From positions 18,653 through 82,652 of IMG/VR virus record IMGVR_UViG_3300034092_002634: a stretch of DNA of 64,000 nucleotides; one strand, 5' to 3'. Each line of letters opens with the position of its first letter. Position 1 is the first letter of the stretch. The translations under genes were made by a program, and so were the position numbers. Below, piece after piece: positions 54,393-62,912 of the stretch. Source of the DNA: a virus. Below the pieces are notes generated by a model. The model was not told the origin of the DNA. It did no database searches and was given only the letters and a program-made list of their open reading frames with translations.

Positions 54393-55070
54393 CTAATCCT
54401 CCCATAAAGTAATGTGTTGCAGCGATGTGATTGCCTGCTGAATTTCTCCCCAAGCTTGACGTGCTATCAAACGATGTTCTTCTTGGGTATCATTGGTTAC
54501 ACGGACTTGACAGTAATGCATCCAAGAGCGAAGGGTGCCACTCACATACATACGAGAGAGAGTTAATCCCTCTGGCAGTACACTGCGGGCGACCTCTTTA
54601 GCAACACCGTTCTGAATGGCCCAATCGTAAACGCGTGTAGTCTCCGATTGCAGATAAAGAAGTTTAGCTTCCCACGCATCGTGCAGATCCTGATCGTCAG
54701 TATGAATGCTACTTTGACGATTATTCGCATCCTGTAACCGAACTTCCCTACTTACCATCCCCAAGCTTTCAACAGGATTTGCGTATCGTTGACTGAATTC
54801 CTGAAAGGAAAAACTGCGATGGCGAAGTATCTGACGTGCAATGTCTCTTGTCGTATTGATTTCCATTACGATTGTGATCATCTCGAAAGGAGACCAGTGA
54901 CGATGCTTCATCAAGTACTGCAGTAACTTATCAGCAGTAAGATGATTGTTCTGATTCTGAGGATTTGAAACGCGAGCAACATACGCCACAAATTCCGAGA
55001 CACTGACGTCACCAAGCTTCCCTGTAGGTTGCGTAACTGCTATAATTTCAGCTGATCCGTGAGACGGCAT
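54393..55070 (-). CDS. thyX: Flavin-dependent thymidylate synthase
   Basis: The 225-residue enzyme carries the ThyX signature RHRSFSFQEFSQRY at about 83-96, preceded by HRHWSPFEM. It makes dTMP from dUMP using FAD, NADPH and methylene-tetrahydrofolate, and acts as a tetramer. Typical length is 220-250 residues. Together with the class II reductase and MazG-like protein, it shows that the phage supplies its own thymidylate and dNTPs. It ends one base before the DUF1599 gene. Confidence 0.95.
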   Translation of the reverse strand: MPSHGSAEIIAVTQPTGKLGDVSVSEFVAYVARVSNPQNQNNHLTADKLLQYLMKHRHWSPFEMITIVMEINTTRDIARQILRHRSFSFQEFSQRYANPVESLGMVSREVRLQDANNRQSSIHTDDQDLHDAWEAKLLYLQSETTRVYDWAIQNGVAKEVARSVLPEGLTLSRMYVSGTLRSWMHYCQVRVTNDTQEEHRLIARQAWGEIQQAITSLQHITLWED

Positions 55071-55071
55071 C

Positions 55072-55275
55072 TTACTTACCTCCTAGAAATAACATAGGCT
55101 CGAGATCAAAGAACTGAGCAAGTGCGATGCCCTCTGCAACCGACGGCTTACGCTCTCCTTTAATGATTTCCTCTAGCCGTACAAGTGCAATACCTGCGAA
55201 ATCGGCTAGCTCTTCCTTTGTTGCTTTGGCTTGCTTCAGCTCTGCAAGTATTAGCTTAGGAATGTTTCCGTTCAT
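55072..55275 (-). CDS. Small XRE-type helix-turn-helix protein
   Basis: A 67-residue protein made almost wholly of a Cro/CI-type domain: ATKEELADFAGIALVRLEEIIKG supplies the two recognition helices (quoted in part, residues 18-40), followed by PSVAEGIALAQFF. It probably represses a nearby promoter. It overlaps the upstream gene by 20 bases and lies between the small zinc protein and thyX. Confidence 0.75.
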   Translation of the reverse strand: MNGNIPKLILAELKQAKATKEELADFAGIALVRLEEIIKGERKPSVAEGIALAQFFDLEPMLFLGGK

Positions 55276-55456
55276 GGTCCACCTGCCCGTAATGATGTCG
55301 CTTCAGTATCTCAAACTCTTCAAGTTTGCGTTGCTCTTCCTCGTACCGTTCTCGACTGGTAATCAAAGTTCTCAGCTGTGGGGCGTGTATACTGTACGAA
55401 ATATCCTCACAGGTACAGTCGCTTACATACTCACCGCAGAATGCACAAGCATCCAT
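55256..55456 (-). CDS. Small Cys-rich protein
   Basis: A 66-residue protein starting MDACAFCGEYVSDCTC, a four-Cys N-terminal zinc-like site, followed by a basic and acidic helix (RYEEEQRKLEEFEIL). Its ATG overlaps the previous stop. Function unknown. Confidence 0.55.
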   Translation of the reverse strand: MDACAFCGEYVSDCTCEDISYSIHAPQLRTLITSRERYEEEQRKLEEFEILKRHHYGQVDHERKHS

Positions 55457-56469
55457 TACTTACCTCCACGTAGATACTTAAGATAGTCACAAGCTATCTC
55501 TAAGTCAGAATTATACCACATTTTACCGTTCGGCATAAAAATGATAGCACCACATCCATTGCCGGCTGTTTCTGCGTAGCCGATCTCTTTCGAGAACGAG
55601 TCAATGCGCTTGTAGGCACCAGTCAACAAGGCTAGGCGTTCCTGACTGTGACGGTAAAAAGGGCGAAACAGAGTGCCGATGTGCGTATGCCCGCCTACAC
55701 CAATGTCAAACGGCATAGTTAAACGATCGAAGCCGACCTCGATACCGTGGGTTGGGTTAAAGATACTGCTATACTTCCACTTATGGCGAATCAGTGTCTC
55801 CCAGGATCCGTTACCGCAGGTAACTGTTGTGCGTACTTCAAAAGGATCGTACAGCACGTGAGTATCCCCTAAAAATGTAGGAATGATATCGATGCCTGAC
55901 AATTTATTCGTCCAGTTATCGTGGTTACCGCTGACAACAAGCAGCAACTTTTCCTGAATCATCTCGAGCCAGCGTCGAAACATAGTTAGTTCATTCTGAA
56001 AACTAACCGCTTGGTTTCGCTGCAGGCCTTGTAACTTAGTTGTAATCCAGTTGTCGATGCCATCCCCGTGAAAAGCAGCGTACATGCCCGGTGTTGAAGA
56101 GATAAGCTTAGTGTCCTTAAGCACAGCATTATAGTCGGTGCCAGCATTGCCAAGATGCAGGTCCGAAAGGAACGCAATGCCCGTTGGCTGATCACCTAAG
56201 TGAATTGACTGCTTTTTCTTCTGCTGATGCACTTCACGCACTTCTTGGTATACAGAAGCGGCGGCTGTCCATAAGCGATCTGCATAGTCCACATCATAAC
56301 GATTCGAGTCTACCCCTCGGATGGTTGGCGTTTGATCGGACCCGCGAGCCTCTAGCGCCTTAATAGCCTCTTGCTCTGTAGCGAAACGACCACCGTGTAT
56401 CATCTTCTGCTGTTCCTTGTCCCACCAACGGATACCGTAGCGACCGTTACTGTAATAAATCCCCTTCAT
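55456..56469 (-). CDS. Metallophosphoesterase with N-terminal AP2-like domain
   Basis: The 337-residue protein has calcineurin-type motifs: SDLHLG at 102-107, GDGIDNW near 135-141, GNHDN at 181-185 and GGHTH at 259-263, so all metal ligands look present. Residues 1-42 (KGIYYSNGRYGIRWWDKEQQ, then RFATEQEAIKALE) look like an AP2/integrase-type DNA-binding domain, as found on phage and homing enzymes. Such a fusion suggests a nuclease or phosphatase directed to DNA. It lies beside recombination genes. Confidence 0.78.
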   Translation of the reverse strand: MKGIYYSNGRYGIRWWDKEQQKMIHGGRFATEQEAIKALEARGSDQTPTIRGVDSNRYDVDYADRLWTAAASVYQEVREVHQQKKKQSIHLGDQPTGIAFLSDLHLGNAGTDYNAVLKDTKLISSTPGMYAAFHGDGIDNWITTKLQGLQRNQAVSFQNELTMFRRWLEMIQEKLLLVVSGNHDNWTNKLSGIDIIPTFLGDTHVLYDPFEVRTTVTCGNGSWETLIRHKWKYSSIFNPTHGIEVGFDRLTMPFDIGVGGHTHIGTLFRPFYRHSQERLALLTGAYKRIDSFSKEIGYAETAGNGCGAIIFMPNGKMWYNSDLEIACDYLKYLRGGK

Positions 56470-56480
56470 AAAACCTCCTG

Positions 56481-56864
56481 CTAAACGTCTAAATCTTGTT
56501 CTGGTAATTCCGTAAATGTATCGTAGTACGCATTAAACACATTCCGAGCTGTAGTGTGTAGTTGCGGCGGAACTTCGCGAAGTACACTTCCGTCGTCTAT
56601 TTGAAGTTTCCGCCCGAGTAACTCAAAAGCAAACTTTAGGGCATCCTTTGCAACCCCTGCGTGTAAATTGTGGCGCTGTGCTATCTCGTGAAGTGCATAG
56701 CCTGATCCCCAGTCTTCCAGCATCTGCATAGTTAGCGGGTGGTTATCCCGTAAGAAGTGGCTGTTAGCCTTAACCACCATTTCCAAATTGATTCGATCCT
56801 CGTCATTCAGTCGGTTTGCAAACCAGTCTCTGAATAACTCACGTAATAAAAGACGACTCTTCAT
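56481..56864 (-). CDS. Hypothetical helical protein, HTH-like
   Basis: A 127-residue helical protein. Residues 53-78 (GYALHEIAQRHNLHAG) resemble a helix-turn-helix. It overlaps the RecB-like nuclease gene by 26 bases. It might be a small DNA-binding partner, but I do not recognise a family. Confidence 0.5.
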   Translation of the reverse strand: MKSRLLLRELFRDWFANRLNDEDRINLEMVVKANSHFLRDNHPLTMQMLEDWGSGYALHEIAQRHNLHAGVAKDALKFAFELLGRKLQIDDGSVLREVPPQLHTTARNVFNAYYDTFTELPEQDLDV

Positions 56865-57591
56865 AATTTATAGGCGGCCAGCACAGTTCGACATGAGCAC
56901 AGATCCGATTACAAAAATATCCTTGATCAATCTTTGTAAACTCTGTATCGTTAAGTATGTGCACGAGCGACTCCTCCAATTTCTGTATTTTTGTATCGTA
57001 GTCCACCATTACAGCAGCCTCGACCAGATCGAGTGTCCGCAGATGATGCCAATAGACTGCCTTTGGTTTTACTCCAAATAGTTGTTCGTAAGCCCACACA
57101 TAAATCAGCAGTTGCGGATTGTTTGCGAGTTCGGGGCCAGTTGGTTTTTTACTACCACTCTTGTGATCGATAATGCAACCATCCTCGGTGATCATGTCGA
57201 TAAAACCGCGCATGAGTACTAGCGGATTTTCTGCTGGGAATGGAAGTCTAAATCCATATTCAATACGAGCGGGAACAAACTGATCCCAATTCAGTCCACG
57301 CAGGATTGTTTGACCTAATTGTGAAGCCTTACCGATAAGGTTAGAGGCCACTAATCCCTTCTCGCTGCCTACTGCCGAGGCAATTGCCTCGTTAAAGTAG
57401 TTTGAAAACACCGGCAGAAAGTTTGTTTTGCCTGCATAGTACTCCTCGATCGCGTGATGCAGTGCTGAGCCCATGACCGTGTACACATGCTTGTTTCCCT
57501 CGAGGCCTTCGATGTACTGCATTTTGTACAAGCGCGGGCAAGTCTTGTAGAGGTTGAAGCGAGAAGCTGAAAAATCGGGCAAAGTACTCAT
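56839..57591 (-). CDS. RecB/Cas4-like PD-(D/E)XK exonuclease
   Basis: The 250-residue protein has the RecB-family nuclease order: SASRFNLYKTCPRLYKM at the start, GSALHHAIEEYY near 41, RGFIDMI near 123 and CIIDHKSGS near 134 with the catalytic D and K. One Cys near 19 and CNRICAHVELC near 226-236 form the four-Cys iron-sulfur site known in AddB and Cas4. It probably makes single-stranded ends for recombination or degrades host DNA. Confidence 0.85.
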   Translation of the reverse strand: MSTLPDFSASRFNLYKTCPRLYKMQYIEGLEGNKHVYTVMGSALHHAIEEYYAGKTNFLPVFSNYFNEAIASAVGSEKGLVASNLIGKASQLGQTILRGLNWDQFVPARIEYGFRLPFPAENPLVLMRGFIDMITEDGCIIDHKSGSKKPTGPELANNPQLLIYVWAYEQLFGVKPKAVYWHHLRTLDLVEAAVMVDYDTKIQKLEESLVHILNDTEFTKIDQGYFCNRICAHVELCWPPINYEESSFIT

Positions 57592-57935
57592 TATTCGTTA
57601 CCTGTAGGTGCGTCAAAACGCATCTTAATTGTGTAAGCAGCACTTGCAAACATAGACTTGTGATACTCCAGCGACTTAACATAAGCTTCGTGTTCTGCAA
57701 ACTGTGCTTTGAGCTCGGCCAGCTCATCAAGCAGCGAAGAGGTCTCCTGAATTTTACGGGATCTAGCTACGTTGCTTCGTGGCTTGTCCTCTTCTACAGC
57801 AATCTGCTGCTCAATGCGCTCAATATCCCGCTCTTTTAGAATGATCATCTGCTTTAGCCTTCCGTATCCCTTGTAAGCCTGAGTCACTTCATAGTAGTCG
57901 GGTGAATTCTGTACCCACATTTCTAAATCACTCAC
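57591..57935 (-). CDS. Coiled-coil hypothetical protein
   Basis: A 114-residue helical protein (LKERDIERIEQQIAVEEDK; LLDELAELKAQFAEHEAY) between the RecA-like and RecB-like genes, overlapping both. A recombination accessory role is plausible by position only. Confidence 0.55.
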   Translation of the reverse strand: MSDLEMWVQNSPDYYEVTQAYKGYGRLKQMIILKERDIERIEQQIAVEEDKPRSNVARSRKIQETSSLLDELAELKAQFAEHEAYVKSLEYHKSMFASAAYTIKMRFDAPTGNE

Positions 57936-58887
57936 CGAGTTGCTCCTCTAGGCACTTATTGATTTTCTCTGTCAAAGAGTCTAAATCAAAAGTAAGTACA
58001 CAATTGTCCATTCCCTGAGCCTTCTGGCCCTGATACTCGTACCATGCTCCAGACTTCTGAATTATATCATATTCCAGAGCTAACGACATAATGTCGTACG
58101 AGGGCGCCAAGCCTTTACCTTTTAGCATTATGTATTCACACTTCTGCCCCTCAGCGGCTTGCTTATTCTTAGATATCGTTGCCTGTATGTGAGACTTTTC
58201 TTCTTCGTTCTTTATCTTGACTAGGTCAAGGATAATGCGGCTAAAGTAGCGCAAAGATCGAGGACCGAACGGCTTCTTCTCTGAACGAGCCATGGGTGAG
58301 ATATTTGCACGGTACTGATTAATAAAGATAAACAATGCGTCTGCATTGTCTACCGGACCAATAAGGCGGATAATCCATCGAGACAGAAGGTTAGCGGCAC
58401 CTGCCATACGTGCTGGATCGTCCACTTCCTTCTCAAATTCATCCTTTGTCACAATAGCAGGAACCGAATCGAATACTACAATTTGAATACCCTGATTAAG
58501 AAAGTATTCAATTTGCGGTAAGCATTGCTCGGCATAGTCTGGGCGGTATACCAACAGCTTCGACACGTCAACACCGATAGTTTTGGCGTAGTCGGTGTCG
58601 AATGTACGTTCGAGATCGACAAATAAAGCGTTGACGAGTCGAGTAGTTTTGCCTATAGTAAGACTGACATCCTTAATACCGAGCTTCTGCGCTTGAGATA
58701 CGTAATCCAGCGCCAAAGTAGTTTTGCCGTGGCCCGGTTCAGCCAGCAGTTGCATGATGGTTCCGCCGCGAACTCCCTTTGAACTACCCATAGCTCTGTT
58801 GAGTGAGCGGATAGAGGAGGGAAAGTATTGATGAGATCGTGGGGTATCACCAAAATCCATGCCGTCTAGGTTTAGTTTCTTAGCCAC
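57928..58887 (-). CDS. RecA/UvsX-like recombinase
   Basis: The 319-residue protein has Walker A AEPGHGKTT at 49-57, a Walker B-like segment IQIVVFDSVPAI near 133-144, and the strand ADALFIFINQYR near 184-195, the RecA core order. After it comes SPMARSEKKPFGPRSLRYFS, similar to the loop 2 and ATPase-coupling region of phage recombinases. It would form filaments on single-stranded DNA and pair homologous strands, for repair and for recombination-dependent replication. Confidence 0.85.
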   Translation of the reverse strand: MAKKLNLDGMDFGDTPRSHQYFPSSIRSLNRAMGSSKGVRGGTIMQLLAEPGHGKTTLALDYVSQAQKLGIKDVSLTIGKTTRLVNALFVDLERTFDTDYAKTIGVDVSKLLVYRPDYAEQCLPQIEYFLNQGIQIVVFDSVPAIVTKDEFEKEVDDPARMAGAANLLSRWIIRLIGPVDNADALFIFINQYRANISPMARSEKKPFGPRSLRYFSRIILDLVKIKNEEEKSHIQATISKNKQAAEGQKCEYIMLKGKGLAPSYDIMSLALEYDIIQKSGAWYEYQGQKAQGMDNCVLTFDLDSLTEKINKCLEEQLGE

Positions 58888-58897
58888 AAGTCGCTCC

Positions 58898-60844
58898 TTA
58901 CTTATCGTATTTCATTGTAATCGCTGGATCTACCTCGACCGTGCTCCCCAGATTGGGAAGTACTTCTCTTGCAGACTCTTCCATCGCCTGCTTTAGAATA
59001 ATCCTCGCTTCCTCTGCGTAGTCTTTGGTACTCTCCAAGATAATCTCGTCGTGCACCGTAGAGACAATGACCGCTCGCTTCATATCCAAACGCTCGAAGG
59101 TCTTGATTAAGGCCAACTTCACCATTGTAGCAGACAGCGCCTGAATAGGAAAATTCGCTGCCTCTCGTTCAGCAGCCTCCTTCTTCCACTTCATTGTAAA
59201 GTCATCCCTGTTCCAGAATCTTTTACGGCCGAAGCTATCTGCTACCCAGCCGTTTACAACGGCCGACCTAGAACTCTTCTTAAGCCACTTAGTGGCCTCC
59301 GGAAACATCGCCTTCCACTGCTCTATTATCAAGTCTCCCTGCTTGGGTGAGTATTTAGCGCCCACGGGAGCCAGTTTAATAGTCATCTGCTTAGCCAGAT
59401 TATCCCCGCCGACTGAATAAGCGATCGAGTAATTAACCATCTTAGCGGCCTCTCTCCATACTTTATAAGGATGTTCCTTCTTGTTATCCGTAGTTATGTC
59501 CTCTACCTTCAGCACATGCTTTGCAACGTACGTGTGCAAGTCATCCAGGTTGGCAATCAAACCCTCGTCACCACTGGCATCAGCAATGATTACCAATTCA
59601 ATAGTTGAGTAGTCTGCTATAATCATTCGGCGGCTTTCGTTCTTCACTGCGAATGCGTGTCGAATACTCTGCCCAATTCCCAAGTCCTTCATCTTTTGAT
59701 CCGAAGGCAGGTTCTGTAGGTTAGGACGTGAACTACTAAACCGCCCGGTAGCCGCTCCGACTTGGTTAAAGGTGCAGTGAATGCGTCCCGTAACTGGGTT
59801 CTCCATCTCCTGCAAGCCCCGAACGTAAGTGGACTGAAGCTTGCGAGCACCTACAAGAAATGCATAGGAATTCAAACGGTAGTTATCGTACCTACCGTAA
59901 GACTCAATCGAACCGACAAGATCCCCATCGAACTGAGCAGTGTCCACTACGTGATCTTTGGCAGTCTTACGGTTCTTAAAGTCCCACTCGGTGACCGTCT
60001 GAGCGTTTAGATTCTCTAGGTCCATCTCGAGAGAGTGGAAGTACTTCAACATTTGTTGGTTAGAGGCGGTGTTAATTGCTGAGTACCCGTCCCTCGTAAA
60101 CACAATCTCTTCGGCTACCCCCGCATCGATCACCATGCGTTGCAACATCTTCTCAGCGTTGTCTATAAGCGTTTCAAACGTGGGCTCCATCTGCTTTAAG
60201 TGGCTGGCATTAAACGGCATACCGAAGTACTCCATCATGGCGACAACCTTTGTAAGCTTAGATTCAAGCCTATACACATTCTGCATGCTGTGCTGCTTTA
60301 TCTCGGCAATCTGCTGCAGAAAGATATCCTTAAGAACAATTACATCCTTGGCTGCGTACTCAATCTGCTCACTGCTAATACCCGCAAAGGACTCGGATAC
60401 AAACTGAGTCCGAATCGTTTTGTCTAGCGTGACATTCAGACGACGCTGCGAGATGCTTGCTAGGTCGTTGCGTACACCTACAATACCAGCACAAAGCAAC
60501 GCCTCGGTAACACGAGTATCGTGTATAGGGTCGACGACAAACCTACCAGCCTGATAGAAAACCTTTATGTCGAAGCTCGCATTCTGAAACACTTTAATAA
60601 TCGTTGGGTCGGTAAGCAATGCTGCAAAACAAGCAACATGCTCCACAGGTATAAGGGTAAAATCGTATACAAACACTTCCTCAAACGTAGCAATTTGCAC
60701 GAGAAGCAGCATCGACATTCTGGGATCAAGCCCTGTGGTCTCTGTGTCCACTAGCAAGCGCCGTGGATTTCTATTGAGCTGCTCTTCAATAGTAATTAAA
60801 GACTGCTCGAGATCCTGCAACGACTTCACAACGTTAACCTTCAT
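58898..60844 (-). CDS. Family A DNA polymerase with proofreading exonuclease
   Basis: From ATG 60844 (MKVNVVKSL) the protein has 648 residues. The exonuclease motifs are DTETTG near 33 (Exo I), FQNASFDIK (Exo II) and YAAKDVIVL (Exo III). Polymerase motifs are DYSTIEL (A), KMVNYSIAYS (B) and STVHDEII (C). It lacks the 5' nuclease domain, as usual in phage replicative enzymes. In the O helix the position corresponding to E. coli Phe762 is Tyr, as in T7 polymerase. The longer upstream start overlaps the previous gene and lacks a binding site. Confidence 0.93.
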   Translation of the reverse strand: MKVNVVKSLQDLEQSLITIEEQLNRNPRRLLVDTETTGLDPRMSMLLLVQIATFEEVFVYDFTLIPVEHVACFAALLTDPTIIKVFQNASFDIKVFYQAGRFVVDPIHDTRVTEALLCAGIVGVRNDLASISQRRLNVTLDKTIRTQFVSESFAGISSEQIEYAAKDVIVLKDIFLQQIAEIKQHSMQNVYRLESKLTKVVAMMEYFGMPFNASHLKQMEPTFETLIDNAEKMLQRMVIDAGVAEEIVFTRDGYSAINTASNQQMLKYFHSLEMDLENLNAQTVTEWDFKNRKTAKDHVVDTAQFDGDLVGSIESYGRYDNYRLNSYAFLVGARKLQSTYVRGLQEMENPVTGRIHCTFNQVGAATGRFSSSRPNLQNLPSDQKMKDLGIGQSIRHAFAVKNESRRMIIADYSTIELVIIADASGDEGLIANLDDLHTYVAKHVLKVEDITTDNKKEHPYKVWREAAKMVNYSIAYSVGGDNLAKQMTIKLAPVGAKYSPKQGDLIIEQWKAMFPEATKWLKKSSRSAVVNGWVADSFGRKRFWNRDDFTMKWKKEAAEREAANFPIQALSATMVKLALIKTFERLDMKRAVIVSTVHDEIILESTKDYAEEARIILKQAMEESAREVLPNLGSTVEVDPAITMKYDK

Positions 60845-61148
60845 GGCGAATCTCCAAGGAGTAATCGGCGAACATAAACGCAACACCGTTCCGTATAGCT
60901 ACTAGAGTATAATCCTCCTGCACTACGACTAATGCCCCCGCCTCACAAACGAGGCGAAGGCACTTGGGTGTGTACGATTTACCGTCCGAGTTCTTTCGTT
61001 TCTCGGGAGGATTAGCCATCCCCGTCAGCTTTTGAGACTCGGCTGTCAGCAGGGTTGTGACAAACGATAGGTTGTCAAACTTCACCGTAACCTGCTTGCC
61101 GTACATTGGCGATAGTAGTACCTGTTCTGGAAACTCTTTTGTCTTCAT
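60834..61148 (-). CDS. Hypothetical protein
   Basis: A 104-residue protein between resolvase and polymerase, overlapping both. It is strand-rich (VTVKFDNLSFVTTLL; GALVVVQEDYTLVAIRNG) and could be a small nucleic-acid-binding beta protein. Unrecognised. Confidence 0.5.
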   Translation of the reverse strand: MKTKEFPEQVLLSPMYGKQVTVKFDNLSFVTTLLTAESQKLTGMANPPEKRKNSDGKSYTPKCLRLVCEAGALVVVQEDYTLVAIRNGVAFMFADYSLEIRHEG

Positions 61149-61750
61149 ACCTCGTCTATTAGCTCCTTAAATCGCTCAAGCGTCATGAGGTAATATAGCA
61201 CGAAGTCTATGGTGACACAAGCAATACCAGATCCTTCTTTACAGACAAGCGAACGAGCTTGAGGCATCGCAAATGTTTTTGTTTTGAGATTGTCAAAACT
61301 TAGCTCAGCCGTAGCCTCTAAGGCTATCTTTACGACCTTTCGCATATCTGCGGACCTGATCAGTACAAAGTCTTCAGGCCTGCCGTGATACCTATAGACG
61401 AGCATTCCAAACACTGCATTCATTTGCTGAGCTTCTCGATGAATCTTCTGCAACCATGCCTTACTAATTGTTATTGACGGGCCGTGCCTGTCAAATAGCT
61501 CCGTTAACTTACACTCTATTAAGTATCTACCTGGTCGGTTAGCAAAGAGAACTGTAACATCCCCTTTGCTATTTCCGGCACCAGACTGGGGAGTTCGATC
61601 TCCACCTAAATACTTAGCTATGCGGCGTTCCATGGTCTTAGCTCTCTGACGATTAAGGCGGTTGCGTTGCCGCCGTTCTTCTTTAAGCTGCTCTGCGGTT
61701 TGTGGACTAGTAATCGGCTTGCTGACTACTGAACTTTTGCGTACTCCCAT
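61145..61750 (-). CDS. Holliday-junction-resolvase-like endonuclease
   Basis: The 201-residue protein has a PD-(D/E)XK core. KTMERRIAKYLGGDRTPQSG near 38-57 gives the first Glu, SKGDVTVL near 63 gives the Asp, and YLIECKL near 76-82 supplies the E-x-K. This order is that of phage resolvases related to archaeal Hjc. It may resolve replication intermediates before packaging. The basic N-terminus (residues 20-45) could bind DNA. Confidence 0.78.
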   Translation of the reverse strand: MGVRKSSVVSKPITSPQTAEQLKEERRQRNRLNRQRAKTMERRIAKYLGGDRTPQSGAGNSKGDVTVLFANRPGRYLIECKLTELFDRHGPSITISKAWLQKIHREAQQMNAVFGMLVYRYHGRPEDFVLIRSADMRKVVKIALEATAELSFDNLKTKTFAMPQARSLVCKEGSGIACVTIDFVLYYLMTLERFKELIDEV

Positions 61751-62912
61751 TAAATATCACCGTGCTCACTCCGAGCTTCCCATTACGATTTTTATGAAAC
61801 TTCAAACTAATAGCGCGATTTCCGGCATCGTCAGGGACGTCATCAATAGGCGCCATTTCAATGACTGCGTCTGCTACCTGAGCTACCTCACCCGAGTCGC
61901 GGACAGCGTCTAAACCTTCCCTACCCTTGGTCATTTGGCTGAGCAGTACAATTGCAATGTTAGCTTCCTTGGCTGCTTCCTTCAATGTCTGAGCCACCTC
62001 ACCAAGGTCGTTGTTACGATTCGATGTAGGCGAATGACGAACAATCTGTAGATAGTCCAAAAACACTACCTTACAGCCAACTCGTGCGGAGTCGCGTATC
62101 TCTTTGCGTATCGTCGACAAACCAATTGTAGGGTCGTCGATAACAGACATAGGTAAGGACTGAAGATACATTACGGCCTGCTCAATCTTATCAGCCTGCT
62201 CTTTGTTTACACGACCGAACTGAAGATTACTGGCATCCATCTTTAACAGGTAAGCAACCCAGCGGCTAATCAACTGCTCCTTGCTCATTTCTAAAGAAAA
62301 GAAAAGAGATCGGGTACTGTACTGCCGCGCCATTTCTAGCATCGACTGACCAATAAGAGCAGTCTTGCCAGTTCCCGGCTTGGCCATGATAATGTTCAGC
62401 GTCTTCGGCAACCACTCCCCACCGAGCATCGTGTCCAAAAACTTAATACCTGTGTGTGTAAACTTGTACGTACCATCTATCTTTTGATTAAGATCTCCAA
62501 GCATACGTTGAGCGCCTGGCACAAGAGTAGTGTCGTGCGACTGCAGTATCGGTGCAAAGTTCAATGCACCTTCAATCTTCTCTTCGTTAGGGTAGTACTG
62601 GCGGGATTCAAAGTCAAGCGCCTTAGCTGCCTCAAATAGCTGCCGACGTCTGCCTATAAAGCCTAGCTCGTCGATCACTGCCTGCTGATTTACATTTACC
62701 TGAACAAGCATTTGTGCCGGAACATCTCCAGCCAAAGCCATGCGCATAACCTCGTACGAACACTCACCGTAGCGAACGTAAGCGTCCTTCATAGCAAGAA
62801 GTATGTCTTTGCGTTCATCAGAGAACAGTGCAGGAGTAATGATGTGCAGACTTTCTGGGTTGGCCATTAAAGATGATAGAAGTCTCCACTCAGCGTCCTT
62901 GTCGTAGTACAT
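61707..62912 (-). CDS. dnaB: DnaB-like replicative helicase
   Basis: From ATG 62912, with GGAGG four bases upstream, the protein has 401 residues. An N-terminal helical domain (about 1-100) is followed by the RecA-type motor: Walker A AKPGTGKT at 177-184, LFFSLEMSKEQLISRW, Walker B VVFLDYLQI and an arginine-finger region KFHKNRNGKLG near the C-terminus. It unwinds DNA at the fork as a hexamer. It overlaps the primase gene and the resolvase gene. Confidence 0.93.
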   Translation of the reverse strand: MYYDKDAEWRLLSSLMANPESLHIITPALFSDERKDILLAMKDAYVRYGECSYEVMRMALAGDVPAQMLVQVNVNQQAVIDELGFIGRRRQLFEAAKALDFESRQYYPNEEKIEGALNFAPILQSHDTTLVPGAQRMLGDLNQKIDGTYKFTHTGIKFLDTMLGGEWLPKTLNIIMAKPGTGKTALIGQSMLEMARQYSTRSLFFSLEMSKEQLISRWVAYLLKMDASNLQFGRVNKEQADKIEQAVMYLQSLPMSVIDDPTIGLSTIRKEIRDSARVGCKVVFLDYLQIVRHSPTSNRNNDLGEVAQTLKEAAKEANIAIVLLSQMTKGREGLDAVRDSGEVAQVADAVIEMAPIDDVPDDAGNRAISLKFHKNRNGKLGVSTVIFNGSTQKFSSQQADY

